64,000 nt of DNA from Streptomyces sp. RKND-216 (GCF_004795255.1 NZ_SSBQ01000002.1:1862001-1926000), one strand, 5' to 3'; positions 15,929 through 25,941 are shown, counted from the first letter of the stretch. Numbers and translations are program-made. Notes: generated by a model not told the origin, from the sequence alone.

Positions 15929-18610
15929 CTAACCCGGCAGCGGAAGCTCGAACCAGACTGTTTTCCCCAGCGGGCCGTGGCGGGTCCCCCACCTGCGGGA
16001 TTCCCGGGCGACCAACTGGATGCCACGGCCGCCCTCGTCCTCCTCGGTGGCACTGCGCGGCTGCGGCGGGTCGGGCAGCGGGTCGGAGACCTCGACCAGC
16101 AGCGAACCCCCGCGGACCATCCGCACACCGATCGGTCCATGCGCGTAGCGGAGCGAGTTGGTGACCAGTTCGCTGACCAACAGCTCGGTGCTGTCGATGA
16201 GCTCGCGCATGTTCCAGTCGCGCAGGGTGTCGCGGACGACCGAGCGGGCACGGCGCACCGCGTAGCTCTCGGCGGAGAACGTCCAGGAGGCGGCGCTGCC
16301 TTCGGGGAGGCCGCCGAGCTGCGCCATGAGCAGCGCCGCGTCGTCGACCGGCACCGACGGCGAGGCGGACCGGGAACGGTGCGGCTCGTCCCCGAGGCGG
16401 ACGGCTCCGGCGAACGCACCGCGGGAGCCGTCGCCGCGGGCGCCGCTGGAGGCACGGGTGGCGACGACGGCGTCGCAGGCGTCGTCGAGTGAGGGCGCCG
16501 GCGTACGGGCGCAGAGCAGGTCGCGGAGGCGTTCGATGCCGTCGGTGATGTCCTCGCCGCGGTTCTCGATCAGGCCGTCGGTGTAGAGGACGAGCACCGC
16601 GCCGTCCTCCACCTCCAGTTCGGTGGTCTCGAAGTGCACGCCGTCGACCCCCAGCGGCGCCCCGGACGGCAGGTCGAGGACCCGGGAACGCCAGCCTCCC
16701 TCCGGTCCGGGCATCAGCAGCAGGGGCGGCACGTGGCCAGCCTTGGCGAGGTGGCAGCGGCGGGTGGAGGGGTCGTAGACGGCGTAGACGGCGGTGGCCA
16801 GCAAGGGGTCGTCGGGCCCGGGCGCGAGGTCGTCGGCCAGGTCGTTGACGCGGCGCAGCAGTTCGTCCGGCGGCAGGTCCAGTCCGGCCAGCGTACGGAC
16901 GGCGGTGCGGAGCCGGCCCATGGTCGCGGCGGCCCGCAGACCGTGCCCGGTGACGTCGCCGACGACGAGTGCGACCCGGCCGCCCGCCAGCGGGATGACG
17001 TCGAACCAGTCCCCGCCGACCTCGGTACCGCTGCTGCCGGGCACGTACCGGTAGGCGACCTGCACGCCGGGCGGCGAGGGCACGGACTGCGGCAGCAGGG
17101 TCCGCTGCAGCATCAGGGCGCCCTCGCGCTCGCGGGCGTAGAGGCGCGCATTGTCCAGGGAGGTGCCTGCTCGGTCTGCCAGCTCCATGGCGAGCGCGAG
17201 GTCGTCGTGGTCGAAGGGGTCGCTCTCGGTGGCGCGGCTGACGACCAGCAGGCCCAGCACGATGCCGCGGGCGCGGAGCGGAACCACCATCAGCGAGTGG
17301 ATGCCCAGGTCCAGCGCGGCGACGACCTTGGGGTCGTCCGCGTAGGTCGCGGCGCGCAGCTCCTCCTGGGAGGTGATCAGGTGGGGGGCGCCGGTGGAGA
17401 GGGTGCGGCCGAAGTAGGAGCCGGACTCGAAGGCGATGTCCTGACCGATGCGGAGCATCCGGCGCACCGACGGGCCGCGGTCGCGGGCGGCGACGCCGAG
17501 CTGGAGCAGGGGAGTGCCGGAGGTGGGTGTACGACCGGGCAGGTCGCCGCCGTGCGCCAGGTTGCCGACGAGCATCACGCCCGCGTAGTCGGCGAAGCGC
17601 GGGACCAGGGCGGTGGCCAGGGCCTGTGCGATGTTACGGACGTCGAGGAAGTCGCCGAGGGCGACGCCGACGTGGTCGAGGAGAGCGAGACGCTGCCGGG
17701 CCCGTTCGATCTTCTCCAGGGCGTCGCGGCGCTCGGAGACGTCCATCACGGCGCAGCTGAGGCCGAGGACCTGACCGAAGTCGTCGGTGAGACGGCTGTA
17801 GGACACCGACCGTGCGCCGATGCCGTCGGGGGCGTTGGTGACCAGGTCGATGACCGAGCGGCCGGTGCGGAGCACGGTGGACTGCACCTGGGTGATCTCC
17901 TCGGCCATGCCGGGCGGCAGCACGTCGTGCACGGTTTTGCCGAGGTGTTCCCCGGCGGGAACACCGTTGAGCCGGGCCAGCGCCTCGTTGACGCGGACGT
18001 AGCGCAGTTCGGTGTCGAAGAGTGCGATACCGAGCGGGGAGGAGCCGAAGAGGGCGTGCAGGGCGGCGAGGTCGTGGTCGATGGCGCGGAGCTGGCCGAC
18101 GTCGGCCAGGCTGAGCGCGACGTAGGGGGCCGCGGCGCCGTCGGAGAGCAGGAACGCACGGCTCTCCACGGTGACCGGGTGGCCTTCGGCGTGGTGGACG
18201 CGCAGGATGCCGCGCCAGCGGCGTTCGCGGCGCAGGCAGGCGAAGATGTCCTCGGCCTGCTGCTCGGGGCTCATGCCCTCGAAGGGGCGCAGGAACGATT
18301 CGACGGGCTTGCCGACGAGGCGGCCAGGGAGCCGGCCGAGGATCTCCTCCGCCGTTCCGCTCCACAGCATGACGCGGCGTCGGGTGTCGAGGATGACGAT
18401 CCCGAGCCGGAGTGTGTCCAGCAGGGAGGACATCGCCTCGTTGGGTGAGACGCCGCGCGGGCGCCCCGGAGCCGCACCGAGCGCGTCACCCCCGTCCGCG
18501 GGCGCGGCGCGGACACCGTCGCGCGTCGTTTCGCTGTTCACGCCCTCCGGTCCCGCGGTCTCTGCCACGCCGCCCACGTCCCTGATCGGGTATCCACCCT
18601 GGCCGGACAT
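15929..18610 (-). CDS. Double-PAS, GAF, SpoIIE phosphatase and HATPase sensor protein
   Basis: An 893-residue multidomain regulator. Two PAS folds (about 60-165 and 180-290; LGIVILDTRRRVMLWSG and LGIALFDTELRYVRVNEAL), a GAF domain (about 310-490), a SpoIIE/PP2C domain (about 510-745; EVGGDWFDVIPLAG, VVGDVTGHGLRAA) and a C-terminal HATPase (about 770-890; ELVTNSLRYAHGPIGV). A roughly 40-residue low-complexity insert (around SRSASPSVPV) separates the main phosphatase domain from its last metal motif, VDDAALLMAQ. ATG 18610 is preferred over an in-frame TTG at 18619. The signal sensed and the sigma-factor partner are unknown. It may respond to small molecules or redox through PAS/GAF. Confidence 0.86.
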   Translation of the reverse strand: MSGQGGYPIRDVGGVAETAGPEGVNSETTRDGVRAAPADGGDALGAAPGRPRGVSPNEAMSSLLDTLRLGIVILDTRRRVMLWSGTAEEILGRLPGRLVGKPVESFLRPFEGMSPEQQAEDIFACLRRERRWRGILRVHHAEGHPVTVESRAFLLSDGAAAPYVALSLADVGQLRAIDHDLAALHALFGSSPLGIALFDTELRYVRVNEALARLNGVPAGEHLGKTVHDVLPPGMAEEITQVQSTVLRTGRSVIDLVTNAPDGIGARSVSYSRLTDDFGQVLGLSCAVMDVSERRDALEKIERARQRLALLDHVGVALGDFLDVRNIAQALATALVPRFADYAGVMLVGNLAHGGDLPGRTPTSGTPLLQLGVAARDRGPSVRRMLRIGQDIAFESGSYFGRTLSTGAPHLITSQEELRAATYADDPKVVAALDLGIHSLMVVPLRARGIVLGLLVVSRATESDPFDHDDLALAMELADRAGTSLDNARLYAREREGALMLQRTLLPQSVPSPPGVQVAYRYVPGSSGTEVGGDWFDVIPLAGGRVALVVGDVTGHGLRAAATMGRLRTAVRTLAGLDLPPDELLRRVNDLADDLAPGPDDPLLATAVYAVYDPSTRRCHLAKAGHVPPLLLMPGPEGGWRSRVLDLPSGAPLGVDGVHFETTELEVEDGAVLVLYTDGLIENRGEDITDGIERLRDLLCARTPAPSLDDACDAVVATRASSGARGDGSRGAFAGAVRLGDEPHRSRSASPSVPVDDAALLMAQLGGLPEGSAASWTFSAESYAVRRARSVVRDTLRDWNMRELIDSTELLVSELVTNSLRYAHGPIGVRMVRGGSLLVEVSDPLPDPPQPRSATEEDEGGRGIQLVARESRRWGTRHGPLGKTVWFELPLPG

Positions 18611-18656
18611 CCTGGCCAAGTGAGACTAATCTCTACATACCCGATTCTGCACGTGC

Positions 18657-18872
18657 TCAGCCTCGCGCACCGCTCCCGCCGTCACGCGATTCCACCAGGT
18701 AGGCGCCCGCGTCCGCACCGGAGGGCGCCGCGCCGGACTCCAGCCGGTCGGCCACCTGTTCGGCCTCGTCACGGGTGGCGTAGCTTCCCACGCGATACCG
18801 GTTGCCGAGCCCGTCCTGGCGTATGAGCAGCCAGGGCAGTACCGCACCGCCGTCACCGTTCGCACTCCGCAT
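18657..18872 (-). CDS. Small SPOR-like domain protein
   Basis: A 71-residue protein with LPWLLIRQDGLGNRYRVGSY followed by ATRDEAEQVADRLE, the pattern of short SPOR-like proteins that are widespread in streptomycetes. SPOR domains bind denuded glycan strands, but this one has no signal peptide or membrane segment, so its role is uncertain. The ATG at 18872 starts the conserved part; upstream codons in the same frame are not conserved in style. It is monocistronic, between the PAS/SpoIIE gene and the GntR gene. Confidence 0.72.
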   Translation of the reverse strand: MRSANGDGGAVLPWLLIRQDGLGNRYRVGSYATRDEAEQVADRLESGAAPSGADAGAYLVESRDGGSGARG

Positions 18873-19042
18873 ATGCCAGAGCCTATAACCGCCCCTCACG
18901 CACCGCATTCGCCATGGCACCAAGGGCGAACGTTTTCGGCCGCTCGTTCGGGCTTCTCCCCGTTTCCTGCTCCTGCTCCCGCTCCTGCGCGTCCCCTGAG
19001 CCGGTCTCCCCGCTCTGCGGCAAGCCCTCGGCCCCGCGGACA

Positions 19043-19798
19043 TCAGCCCACAGGCATCCGGTACGCGAGCCGGAAACGACCGGAGGGCACCACGACGTCC
19101 GCCGTCTCGACCGGGCGCCCACCCGCGTAGAACGTGCGGTGCGCGACCAGCACGATCTGGCCGGGAACGCCGCCCAGCGCCACCGCTTCGTCGGCGAGAC
19201 AGGGCCGCGCGCCGACCTCCTCCGCGATGTTGTCCACCACCAGGTCGACACCCGCCATGCGTTCGACCACTCCGCGCCCGCCCAGCGGCCCCTCCTCGGG
19301 CAGCATCACCGGAGTCCGGCCGGTGACCGTGAGCGGCTCCCAGGAGGTGGAGAGCATCACCGGCTCCCCCTCCTCGCGGAAGAGGTAGCGGGTGCGCATG
19401 ACCCGCGCTCCGGGCTGCACGCCGAGCCGCTCAGCCGTACCCGGGGACGCCTCCTCCTGCTCGCTGTACGCCTCCCAGGTGCCCTTGACCTCGTCGTCCC
19501 CCTGCTCCTGCCGGAACGGGCCGGACTCACTCCCCGGCACCCGGTAGCCGGTGCGGACGACGCGGCGCGGCACCGGATGCTCCCGCACGTACGTCCCCGA
19601 GCCGGAGCGGCCCTCAACCAGGCCCTCCGCCATCAGCACCTTCCGCGCCTCCAGCGCCACCGTGTCGGAGACGCCGTACTGCTCCCGGATGCGGGCCTGG
19701 GACGGCAGGCGGGTGTGCGCCGGAAGGCTCCCGTCGACGATCTGCTGCCGGAGATCGCCGGCGACGCGCAGGTATGCGGGCTGCTCACCGAATGCCAC
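19043..19798 (-). CDS. GntR/HutC-family transcriptional regulator
   Basis: A 251-residue regulator with an N-terminal winged helix (PAYLRVAGDLRQQIVDGSL; LPSQARIREQYGVSDTVALEA) and a UTRA ligand-binding domain (about 90-245; TRYLFREEGEPVMLSTSWEP, VAHRTFYAGGRPVETADVV). GTG 19798 has a strong GGGAGGG upstream and gives the usual distance to the HTH. It lies next to glpX on the same strand, 184 bases away. The effector is unknown; HutC-subfamily regulators sense small carboxylates, amino acids or sugar phosphates. The proximity to glpX is conserved in streptomycetes as far as I recall, but direct control is inference. Confidence 0.9.
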   Translation of the reverse strand: MAFGEQPAYLRVAGDLRQQIVDGSLPAHTRLPSQARIREQYGVSDTVALEARKVLMAEGLVEGRSGSGTYVREHPVPRRVVRTGYRVPGSESGPFRQEQGDDEVKGTWEAYSEQEEASPGTAERLGVQPGARVMRTRYLFREEGEPVMLSTSWEPLTVTGRTPVMLPEEGPLGGRGVVERMAGVDLVVDNIAEEVGARPCLADEAVALGGVPGQIVLVAHRTFYAGGRPVETADVVVPSGRFRLAYRMPVG

Positions 19799-19982
19799 GT
19801 ACCCTCCCGGGGTTTGACCGTGAGCAACAGCTTGGCAACCGTGGGTCGCAGCGCGCAATATCCGGCCAAGGATTCACCCGAAGTGATGAACTGCAGCTCA
19901 GAGGCCCGGCGAGGTCGGCGGAGCGGCCGGAAAGCGGGCGGTCGTCCGGGGCCGGGAGTCGGAGGAGTCGGGAGGCCCGGGC

Positions 19983-21017
19983 TCAGCGGGCCCGGTCGAA
20001 GTCGACCGCGCTGTAGGCGCGGAGCTTCGCCAGCCGGTGGGTGGAGTCGATCTGCCGGATGGTGCCCGACTTGGACCGCATCACCAGCGACTGCGTGTAG
20101 GCGGTCTCCGCGCGGTAGCGCACCCCGCGCAGCAGGTCGCCGTCGGTGATACCGGTGGCGACGAAGAACACGTTGTCACCACGGACGAGGTCGTCGGTCT
20201 CCAGCACCCGGTCCAGGTCGTGGCCGGCGTCCAGCGCACGCTGCCTCTCCGCCTCGTCCTTCGGCCACAGCTTGCCCTGGAGCGTGCCGCCGAGGCACTT
20301 GATCGCGCAGGCCGCGATGATGCCCTCGGGGGTGCCGCCGACGCCCAGCAGCATGTCCACACCGGTGCCCTCGCGCACCGCCATGATGGCACCGGCCACG
20401 TCGCCGTCCGAGATGAACTTGATCCGCGCGCCCGACTCGCGGATCTCCCTGACGATGCCCTCGTGCCGCGGCCGGTCCAGGACCACGACCGTGACGTCCT
20501 CCGGCGCCAGCCCCTTGGCCTTGGCCACCCGGCGCACATTGACCGAGGCCGGCGCGTTGATGTCGACGAACTCCGCTGCTTCCGGACCGGTGACCAGCTT
20601 GTCCATGTAGAAGACGGCCGAGGGGTCGAACATCGCGCCGCGCTCGGCGACCGCCAGCACGGACACGGCGTTCCCCATGCCCTTGGCCGTCAGCGTCGTG
20701 CCGTCCACCGGGTCCACGGCGACGTCGCACTCCGCACCGTGCCCGTCGCCGACGCGCTCGCCGTTGAACAGCATCGGCGCCTCGTCCTTCTCGCCTTCGC
20801 CGATGACCACCACGCCGTTCATCGCCACGGTCGAGACCAGGGTCCGCATGGCCTTCACAGCGGCGCCGTCCGCGCCGTTCTTGTCGCCGCGCCCGACCCA
20901 GCGCCCCGAGGCCATCGCCCCGGCCTCGGTGACACGGACCAGTTCCAGGGCGAGGTTGCGGTCCGGCGCCTCGGGGCCGGGCTCGAGCTGTTCGGGCAGG
21001 TGGTGGTGTTCCGTCAT
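19983..21017 (-). CDS. glpX: Class II fructose-1,6-bisphosphatase
   Basis: A 344-residue GlpX enzyme that hydrolyses fructose-1,6-bisphosphate to fructose-6-phosphate in gluconeogenesis. Metal and substrate motifs are intact: [41 protein letters not shown] and [20 protein letters not shown]. Length matches the family. The ATG at 21017 begins [21 protein letters not shown], a typical Streptomyces N-terminal extension, with GAAAGG upstream; upstream in-frame codons are not coding. Streptomycetes rely on GlpX-type enzymes for growth on gluconeogenic carbon. It is cytoplasmic. Confidence 0.96.
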   Translation of the reverse strand: MTEHHHLPEQLEPGPEAPDRNLALELVRVTEAGAMASGRWVGRGDKNGADGAAVKAMRTLVSTVAMNGVVVIGEGEKDEAPMLFNGERVGDGHGAECDVAVDPVDGTTLTAKGMGNAVSVLAVAERGAMFDPSAVFYMDKLVTGPEAAEFVDINAPASVNVRRVAKAKGLAPEDVTVVVLDRPRHEGIVREIRESGARIKFISDGDVAGAIMAVREGTGVDMLLGVGGTPEGIIAACAIKCLGGTLQGKLWPKDEAERQRALDAGHDLDRVLETDDLVRGDNVFFVATGITDGDLLRGVRYRAETAYTQSLVMRSKSGTIRQIDSTHRLAKLRAYSAVDFDRAR

Positions 21018-21253
21018 CGGAGCGCACCTTTCTGTACGGCGACGGCCGTGGACGAGGGTTCCCCCGACTCTATACAGCACTCGAAAGAGTGAGCGGCATG
21101 GCCCACGTTTGAGCGCTTTCCGGGCGGGCGGCGCCCGAGTGCCCCCGTCTCGGGTGTTCTCCCCCGCCGGAATGCCCCGTTCCTCCCGGGGGGCCACCGA
21201 CCTCGGGCCGCCCCGGCCTCGGGCCGCCGAGAGCCGTGAGAGACCATGGCGGG

Positions 21254-21796
21254 GTGGCAGCAGAGAAGAAGCGCGGCACCCAGACGATCCGGGACATGGT
21301 GTTCTCGGTCGCCGTGGTCGCCCTCGCCGCCGGGGTGATCTACCTGTTCATCCCGCACGACGGGAGCAAGGACCCGGTCCGGGTGGTCGACTACTCGGTC
21401 GAGGTGAAGACCGCCTCCCGCGCGGCGCCGTACCCGATCGCCACCCCGGAGGGGCTTGGGCAGGAGTGGCGCGCCACCTCCGTCCGGTACGAGGGGGCGG
21501 GCCGCGACGGAGCCGCGTGGCACCTGGGCTTCATGGCCCCGGGCAACGAGTACGCCGCCGTGGAGCAGAGCGACGCGGACCCCCGGGGATTCGTCGACGA
21601 CGTGACGTACGGCGCCGAGAAGACCGGCCGGACCGTGCGCATCGAGGGCGAGACGTGGACGCGGTACGCGGGCGAGAAGTACGACGCGCTGGTGCGCGTT
21701 CAGCAGGACGTGACGACCGTGGTCACCGGCACGGCACCCGCCAAGCAGCTCGAACGGCTGGCCGCATCGCTTGAGCCCCGCACCGCGAAGAGCTGA
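21254..21796 (+). CDS. DUF4245 membrane-anchored protein
   Basis: A 180-residue protein with a single N-terminal transmembrane segment ([20 protein letters not shown], residues about 15-34) and an extracytoplasmic domain of about 145 residues. Features such as [20 protein letters not shown] and [13 protein letters not shown] match the DUF4245 family, which is almost always encoded divergently from glpX in actinomycetes. Its function is not established. GTG 21254 ([10 protein letters not shown]) is chosen as the start; the upstream in-frame codons lack a ribosome site. A hairpin terminator follows at 21804-21830. Confidence 0.85.
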   Translation: MAAEKKRGTQTIRDMVFSVAVVALAAGVIYLFIPHDGSKDPVRVVDYSVEVKTASRAAPYPIATPEGLGQEWRATSVRYEGAGRDGAAWHLGFMAPGNEYAAVEQSDADPRGFVDDVTYGAEKTGRTVRIEGETWTRYAGEKYDALVRVQQDVTTVVTGTAPAKQLERLAASLEPRTAKS

Positions 21797-21803
21797 CGCC
21801 CGA

Positions 21804-21830
21804 ACCCGCCGTCGCCGCGCGGCGGCGGGT
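21804..21830. terminator. Bidirectional hairpin between DUF4245 and nitroreductase genes
   Basis: ACCCGCCG at 21804-21811 pairs perfectly with CGGCGGGT at 21823-21830, with inner CGCCGCGCGGCG able to extend the stem. It serves two convergent genes and touches the nitroreductase stop codon. Confidence 0.6.
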
Positions 21831-22423
21831 CAGACCGTCGTGACGGCTTCGGCCGCGGCGAGGCGCGGGTTGCGGGGGCGATAGGCGTCCGGCCCGGGGC
21901 GTCCGATGTTCACCACCAGCAGCGCCTTCTGCCGCCCGTCGCCGAAGAACTCCTTGTCGACGCCGTCCGCGTCGAAGCCGGTCATCGGGCCGGCGGCAAG
22001 ACCCGCCGCCCGGACTCCGAGCAGGAAGTACCCGGCCTGGAGGGTGGCGTTGAAGGTTCCCGCCGCCTCCCGCGGCCCCTGCTCGGAGAAGTGGGCGTCC
22101 TTGATGTGCGGCGCCGACGGGAGCAGTTCCGGCAGGCGCTCGTGGAAGCGCAGGTCCACGGAGAGGATCGCCGTCATCGGGGCGGTGGCCGTTTTGGGCC
22201 GGTTGCCCTCCGCCATCTGCGCCACCAGGCGCTTCCGGGCCTCCGCGCTCTGTACCAGCGTGATCCGCAGCGGCGACTGGTTGAAGGCCGTCGGCGCCAG
22301 CTTGACCAGGTCGTAGACCGCCGCGATCTGCTCCTCGTCCACCGGTTCGCCGGTGAACGCGTGGGCGGTGTGGGCCTCACGGAACAGCAGGTCCTGAGCG
22401 GTCGGGTCGAGGGCGAATGCCAT
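21830..22423 (-). CDS. Nitroreductase-family protein (RutE/HadB-type)
   Basis: A 197-residue FMN-dependent oxidoreductase of the malonic semialdehyde reductase subgroup. Visible features: RTAHAFTGEP-like N-terminal loop (HTAHAFTGEPVDEEQI), YDLVKLAPTAFNQSPLRI for flavin binding, NATLQAGYFLLGVRAAGL and GPMTGFDADGVDKEFF, then LLVVNIGRPG. Such enzymes reduce nitro compounds, quinones or malonic semialdehyde with NAD(P)H. The ATG at 22423 begins MAFALDPTAQD, a common start for this family. It is encoded convergently with the DUF4245 gene and followed on the same strand side by xseB upstream. Substrate not determinable. Confidence 0.88.
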   Translation of the reverse strand: MAFALDPTAQDLLFREAHTAHAFTGEPVDEEQIAAVYDLVKLAPTAFNQSPLRITLVQSAEARKRLVAQMAEGNRPKTATAPMTAILSVDLRFHERLPELLPSAPHIKDAHFSEQGPREAAGTFNATLQAGYFLLGVRAAGLAAGPMTGFDADGVDKEFFGDGRQKALLVVNIGRPGPDAYRPRNPRLAAAEAVTTV

Positions 22424-22492
22424 GGTGCGGTGCCTCACGTGGGGTCGTCGGTTCGGACGCTCCCGTCACCGTAGGAAACCTTGAAACTTCAA

Positions 22493-22780
22493 TCAAACGT
22501 TCTCGCTGTCCTCTTCGTCACCCTCGACCGGCCCGGCCCCGTCGCCGGAGGCGCCCGCCGCGTCCTCGGCCTCCCCGGCGGCGCCGCCCAGCACCGCGTC
22601 CAGCCGCGCCCGGGCGCCCTCCAGCCACTCCCGGCAGATCCGGGCCAGCTCCTCGCCCCGCTCCCACAGGGCCAGCGACTCCTCCAGCGTCGAGCCGCCC
22701 GCCTCCAGCCGCTGGACCACCTCCACCAGCTCACCGCGGGCCTGCTCGTAGCTCAGCGGGGATTCCTGCGTCTGCGTCAT
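22493..22780 (-). CDS. xseB: Exodeoxyribonuclease VII small subunit
   Basis: A 95-residue XseB. The conserved helical core [20 protein letters not shown], then [25 protein letters not shown], is complete; the C-terminus is an acidic tail ([10 protein letters not shown]). XseB subunits bind the XseA helical stalk in the nuclease that degrades single-stranded DNA in recombination and mismatch repair. The gene starts 10 bases downstream of the xseA stop in the same direction, so the two form an operon. Confidence 0.95.
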   Translation of the reverse strand: MTQTQESPLSYEQARGELVEVVQRLEAGGSTLEESLALWERGEELARICREWLEGARARLDAVLGGAAGEAEDAAGASGDGAGPVEGDEEDSENV

Positions 22781-22789
22781 GCCGACAGG

Positions 22790-24046
22790 CTAAGCGCCCT
22801 CACAGACACGGCCCGCGCCGCCCGCGTCCGCACCGTCGGCCGCGTCCACGGTGACCCCGAACTCGCCCTCCGCCACGCGGGCCCGCAGCGCCTCCCCCGA
22901 CGCCACCTCGGCGGGCTTGCGCACCACGCCGCCGTCCGCCCGCTGGAGCACGGCGTACCCGCGCTCCAGCGTCGCGGCCGGCGACAGCGCGACCACCCGC
23001 GCCCGGGTGTGCGTCAGGTCGTCCTCCGCCCTGTCCAGCCGGTGCCCGAAGCAGCGGCGGGCGCGCCCGAGCAGCATCGCCACGTCCGCCTCCCGGTCCT
23101 CCAGCAGCACGTGCGGGTCGGCCATCGCGGGACGACTGCACACGTCGGCCAGCCCGCGTTCCTCCCGCTCGAGGAACCCGGCCATCACCCGCCACGCCCG
23201 TTCGCGCAGCGCCCGTACGCGCTCCCGTTCCTCGCCCACGTCCGGCACCGTGCGCTTGGCCGCGTCGGTGGGCGTGGACGCCCGCAGGTCGGCCACCAAG
23301 TCCAGCAGCGGCGCGTCCCGCTCGTGCCCGATCGCGGACACCACCGGCGTACGGCAGGCCGCGACCGCGCGGACCAGGCCCTCGTCCGAGAAGGGCAGCA
23401 GGTCCTCAAGGCTGCCGCCGCCGCGCGCGACGATGATCAGGTCCACCTCCGGGTCGGCGTCCAGCGCCCGCACCGCCTCGGTGACCTGTGGCACCGCGTG
23501 GACGCCCTGCACGGCCACCTGCCGCACGTCGAAGCGCACCGCCGGCCAGCGGAGCGCGGCGTTCCGGAGCACGTCCCGCTCGGCGTCCGAAGCGCGACCG
23601 GTCACCAGGCCGATCCGCTGCGGCAGGAACGGCAGCGGTCGCTTGCGGTCCGCGTCGAACAGGCCCTCCGCGCCGAGCGTCCGCCGCAACTGCTCCAGCC
23701 GGACCAGCAGCTCGCCCACACCCACCGGCCGTATGTCGGTCGCCCGCAGCGACAGCGAGCCGCGCGGCGCGTACCACGACGGCTTGGCGTACACCACGAC
23801 GCGCGCGCCCTGCGTCACGGTGTCCCCCACACGGTCGAAGACGTCCGGCGGGCACACCACGGACAGCGAGACCTCCTGCGACGGGTCACGCAGCGTCAGA
23901 TACACCCAGCTCTGCCGCGAACGGCGATTGAGCTGCGTGATCTGGCCCTCCACCCACACCGCGCCCAGCCGGTGGACCCACTGCCCGATGAGCTGCGAGA
24001 TCTTCCCGACCGTCACAGGAGTCTCGGCCGTCGTCTGGAGTGCCAT
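22790..24046 (-). CDS. xseA: Exodeoxyribonuclease VII large subunit
   Basis: A 418-residue XseA. The N-terminal OB-fold ([24 protein letters not shown]) is followed by the catalytic region with [38 protein letters not shown] and [20 protein letters not shown], all standard for the family, then a coiled-coil stalk ([22 protein letters not shown]). ATG 24046 starts [13 protein letters not shown]; longer in-frame reading runs into the divergent ispH promoter. It works with XseB to degrade ssDNA in both directions. Confidence 0.96.
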   Translation of the reverse strand: MALQTTAETPVTVGKISQLIGQWVHRLGAVWVEGQITQLNRRSRQSWVYLTLRDPSQEVSLSVVCPPDVFDRVGDTVTQGARVVVYAKPSWYAPRGSLSLRATDIRPVGVGELLVRLEQLRRTLGAEGLFDADRKRPLPFLPQRIGLVTGRASDAERDVLRNAALRWPAVRFDVRQVAVQGVHAVPQVTEAVRALDADPEVDLIIVARGGGSLEDLLPFSDEGLVRAVAACRTPVVSAIGHERDAPLLDLVADLRASTPTDAAKRTVPDVGEERERVRALRERAWRVMAGFLEREERGLADVCSRPAMADPHVLLEDREADVAMLLGRARRCFGHRLDRAEDDLTHTRARVVALSPAATLERGYAVLQRADGGVVRKPAEVASGEALRARVAEGEFGVTVDAADGADAGGAGRVCEGA

Positions 24047-24096
24047 GCGGACGAGGCTACGGGGTCCCGCCGACAGGCCGCCCGTACGATGGGGGG

Positions 24097-25079
24097 ATGA
24101 CTGCAACGCCTGCCCGCGACCGCCGCGTCCTGCTCGCCGCCCCCGTGGGTACTGCGCCGGCGTGGACCGCGCCGTCATCGCCGTCGAGAAGGCCCTCGAG
24201 CAGTACGGCGCCCCGATCTACGTGCGGCACGAGATCGTCCACAACAAGTACGTCGTGCAGACCCTGGAGAAGAAGGGCGCCGTCTTCGTCGAGGAGACCG
24301 AGGAGGTACCCGAGGGCGAGATCGTCATCTTCTCCGCGCACGGTGTCGCCCCCGTCGTCCACGAGGAGGCCGAGCGCGGCAAGCTGGCCACCATCGACGC
24401 CACGTGCCCGCTGGTCACCAAGGTGCACAAGGAGGCCGTCCGGTACGCCAAGGAGGACTACGACATCCTCCTCATCGGCCACGACGGCCACGAGGAGGTC
24501 ATCGGCACCAGCGGCGAGGCCCCCGACCACATCACCCTCGTCGACGGCCCCGACGACGTGCAGAACGTGGAGGTGCGCGACCCCGACAAGGTTGTCTGGC
24601 TGTCCCAGACCACTCTTTCGGTGGACGAGACGATGGAGACGGTCGACGCGATCAAGGGCCGCTACCCGAACCTGCTCAGCCCGCCCAGCGACGACATCTG
24701 CTACGCCACGCAGAACCGGCAGACCGCGATCAAGAAGGTCGCCGCCGAGTCCGACCTGGTCCTCGTCGTCGGCTCGAAGAACTCCTCCAACTCGGTGCGC
24801 CTGGTCGAGACGGCTGTCGCGCACGGCGCCAAGGACGGCCACCTGGTCGACAACGCCTCCGAGATCGACGAGAGGTGGCTCGAGGGCGTCACCACGGTCG
24901 GCCTCTCCTCCGGCGCCTCCGTGCCGGACGTGCTGGTCGACGGCGTGCTGGAGTGGCTCCAGGAGCGTGGCTGGGAGGACGTCGAACTGGTGCAGCCGGT
25001 CGATGAGCACATGCAGTTCTCCCTCCCCAAGGAGCTGCGGCGCGACCTGCGGTCCGAGGCCGCCGACAAGGTCCGCTGA
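24097..25079 (+). CDS. ispH: 4-hydroxy-3-methylbut-2-enyl diphosphate reductase, frameshifted as sequenced
   Basis: IspH (LytB) makes IPP and DMAPP in the last step of the MEP isoprenoid pathway. The start (ATG 24097; [11 protein letters not shown]) and the rest ([20 protein letters not shown] to the TGA at 25077) are both conserved but in different frames. The C run at 24140-24144 has five bases where six would restore AAPRGYCAG, so one base is missing just before the first [4Fe-4S] cysteine. Downstream everything is intact: [26 protein letters not shown] and the other two cysteine ligands. MEP-pathway enzymes are essential in Streptomyces, so a sequencing or assembly error is likelier than a true pseudogene, unless a second copy exists. 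Confidence 0.9.
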
Positions 25080-25173
25080 CGCGGACCGCATACGCAGCGG
25101 GTCAACGCCGGCGGGCAGGCCCCGGCCCCGCTGTCCGCACGCCCCCCGCCTGCGAGCGCCCGCGCCCCGGCCC

Positions 25174-25773
25174 TCAGCCCGCCTGGGGGCGGCGGGCGGG
25201 CCGACCGCGACGGACGGCGCGTCCGACTCCCGCGGGCGCCCCGGCGGGCGCCTGTACGCCCAGCGCGGTGGCGCCCGCGGGCAGCACGTCGAAGCCCGCG
25301 CCGCTCTCGGCACGCTCCGCACGCCGGCGTGCGGCGTCCAGTCCGCGCCGCACCAGCACGATCAGCCCGGCCAGCAGCGTGCCCCCGTACACCCAGGCCG
25401 CCTCCGTCGACAGGCCGGTGAACAGCCCCATCATCACCCCGGCGAAGCCACCCGACCCCGGGCTGACGAACAGCAGCCCGGCCGTGAACGCGAGCGGCGC
25501 CGCGACAGGTGCGGCGTACAGCTCAGCGGGCCGCACCCAGCACGCGCCGGCGGCGGACACCATCAGGAAGCACACGCCGTAGCTCGGCCGGTGCCCCTCC
25601 AGCAGCAGCGCGTCCAGCGCCCCGAGCAGCAGCATCAGCACCACCACGAGCACGCCGACGCCCAGCGCCGTCAGCCTCGGCCGGGGCAGCCGCTCCACGG
25701 CCTCCGCCAGGCGTCCACGGCGGACGTACCGCCCGGTGGGCCCGCCTACGGGCGGCCTGCGCAGCTCTCGCAT
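25174..25773 (-). CDS. DUF6542-type integral membrane protein
   Basis: A 199-residue protein with four hydrophobic segments: ALGVGVLVVVLMLLLGALDA, YGVCFLMVSAAGACWV, AAPVAAPLAFTAGLLFVS and YGGTLLAGLIVLV, flanked by Arg/Pro-rich cytoplasmic termini. It matches the streptomycete DUF6542 membrane proteins usually found beside ispH and ychF. There are no catalytic motifs and its function is unknown. ATG 25773 has GGAGAGGCGAGG just upstream; an in-frame extension to 25941 looks like non-coding sequence. Confidence 0.72.
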   Translation of the reverse strand: MRELRRPPVGGPTGRYVRRGRLAEAVERLPRPRLTALGVGVLVVVLMLLLGALDALLLEGHRPSYGVCFLMVSAAGACWVRPAELYAAPVAAPLAFTAGLLFVSPGSGGFAGVMMGLFTGLSTEAAWVYGGTLLAGLIVLVRRGLDAARRRAERAESGAGFDVLPAGATALGVQAPAGAPAGVGRAVRRGRPARRPQAG

Positions 25774-25941
25774 GAACCTCGCCTCTCCGCTCAGGCTCCG
25801 CTGATCCAATCCATCACGGTAGGCACGTTCTCCCCCGCCACGCCCGCACAGACACGCACGGACGCCCCTTGATCCCCCAGTTCGATGGCCGTGACCACGG
25901 GCCCGTGGCACCTTTGAGGCGGCGTGGAGGTGTTTGACCAT

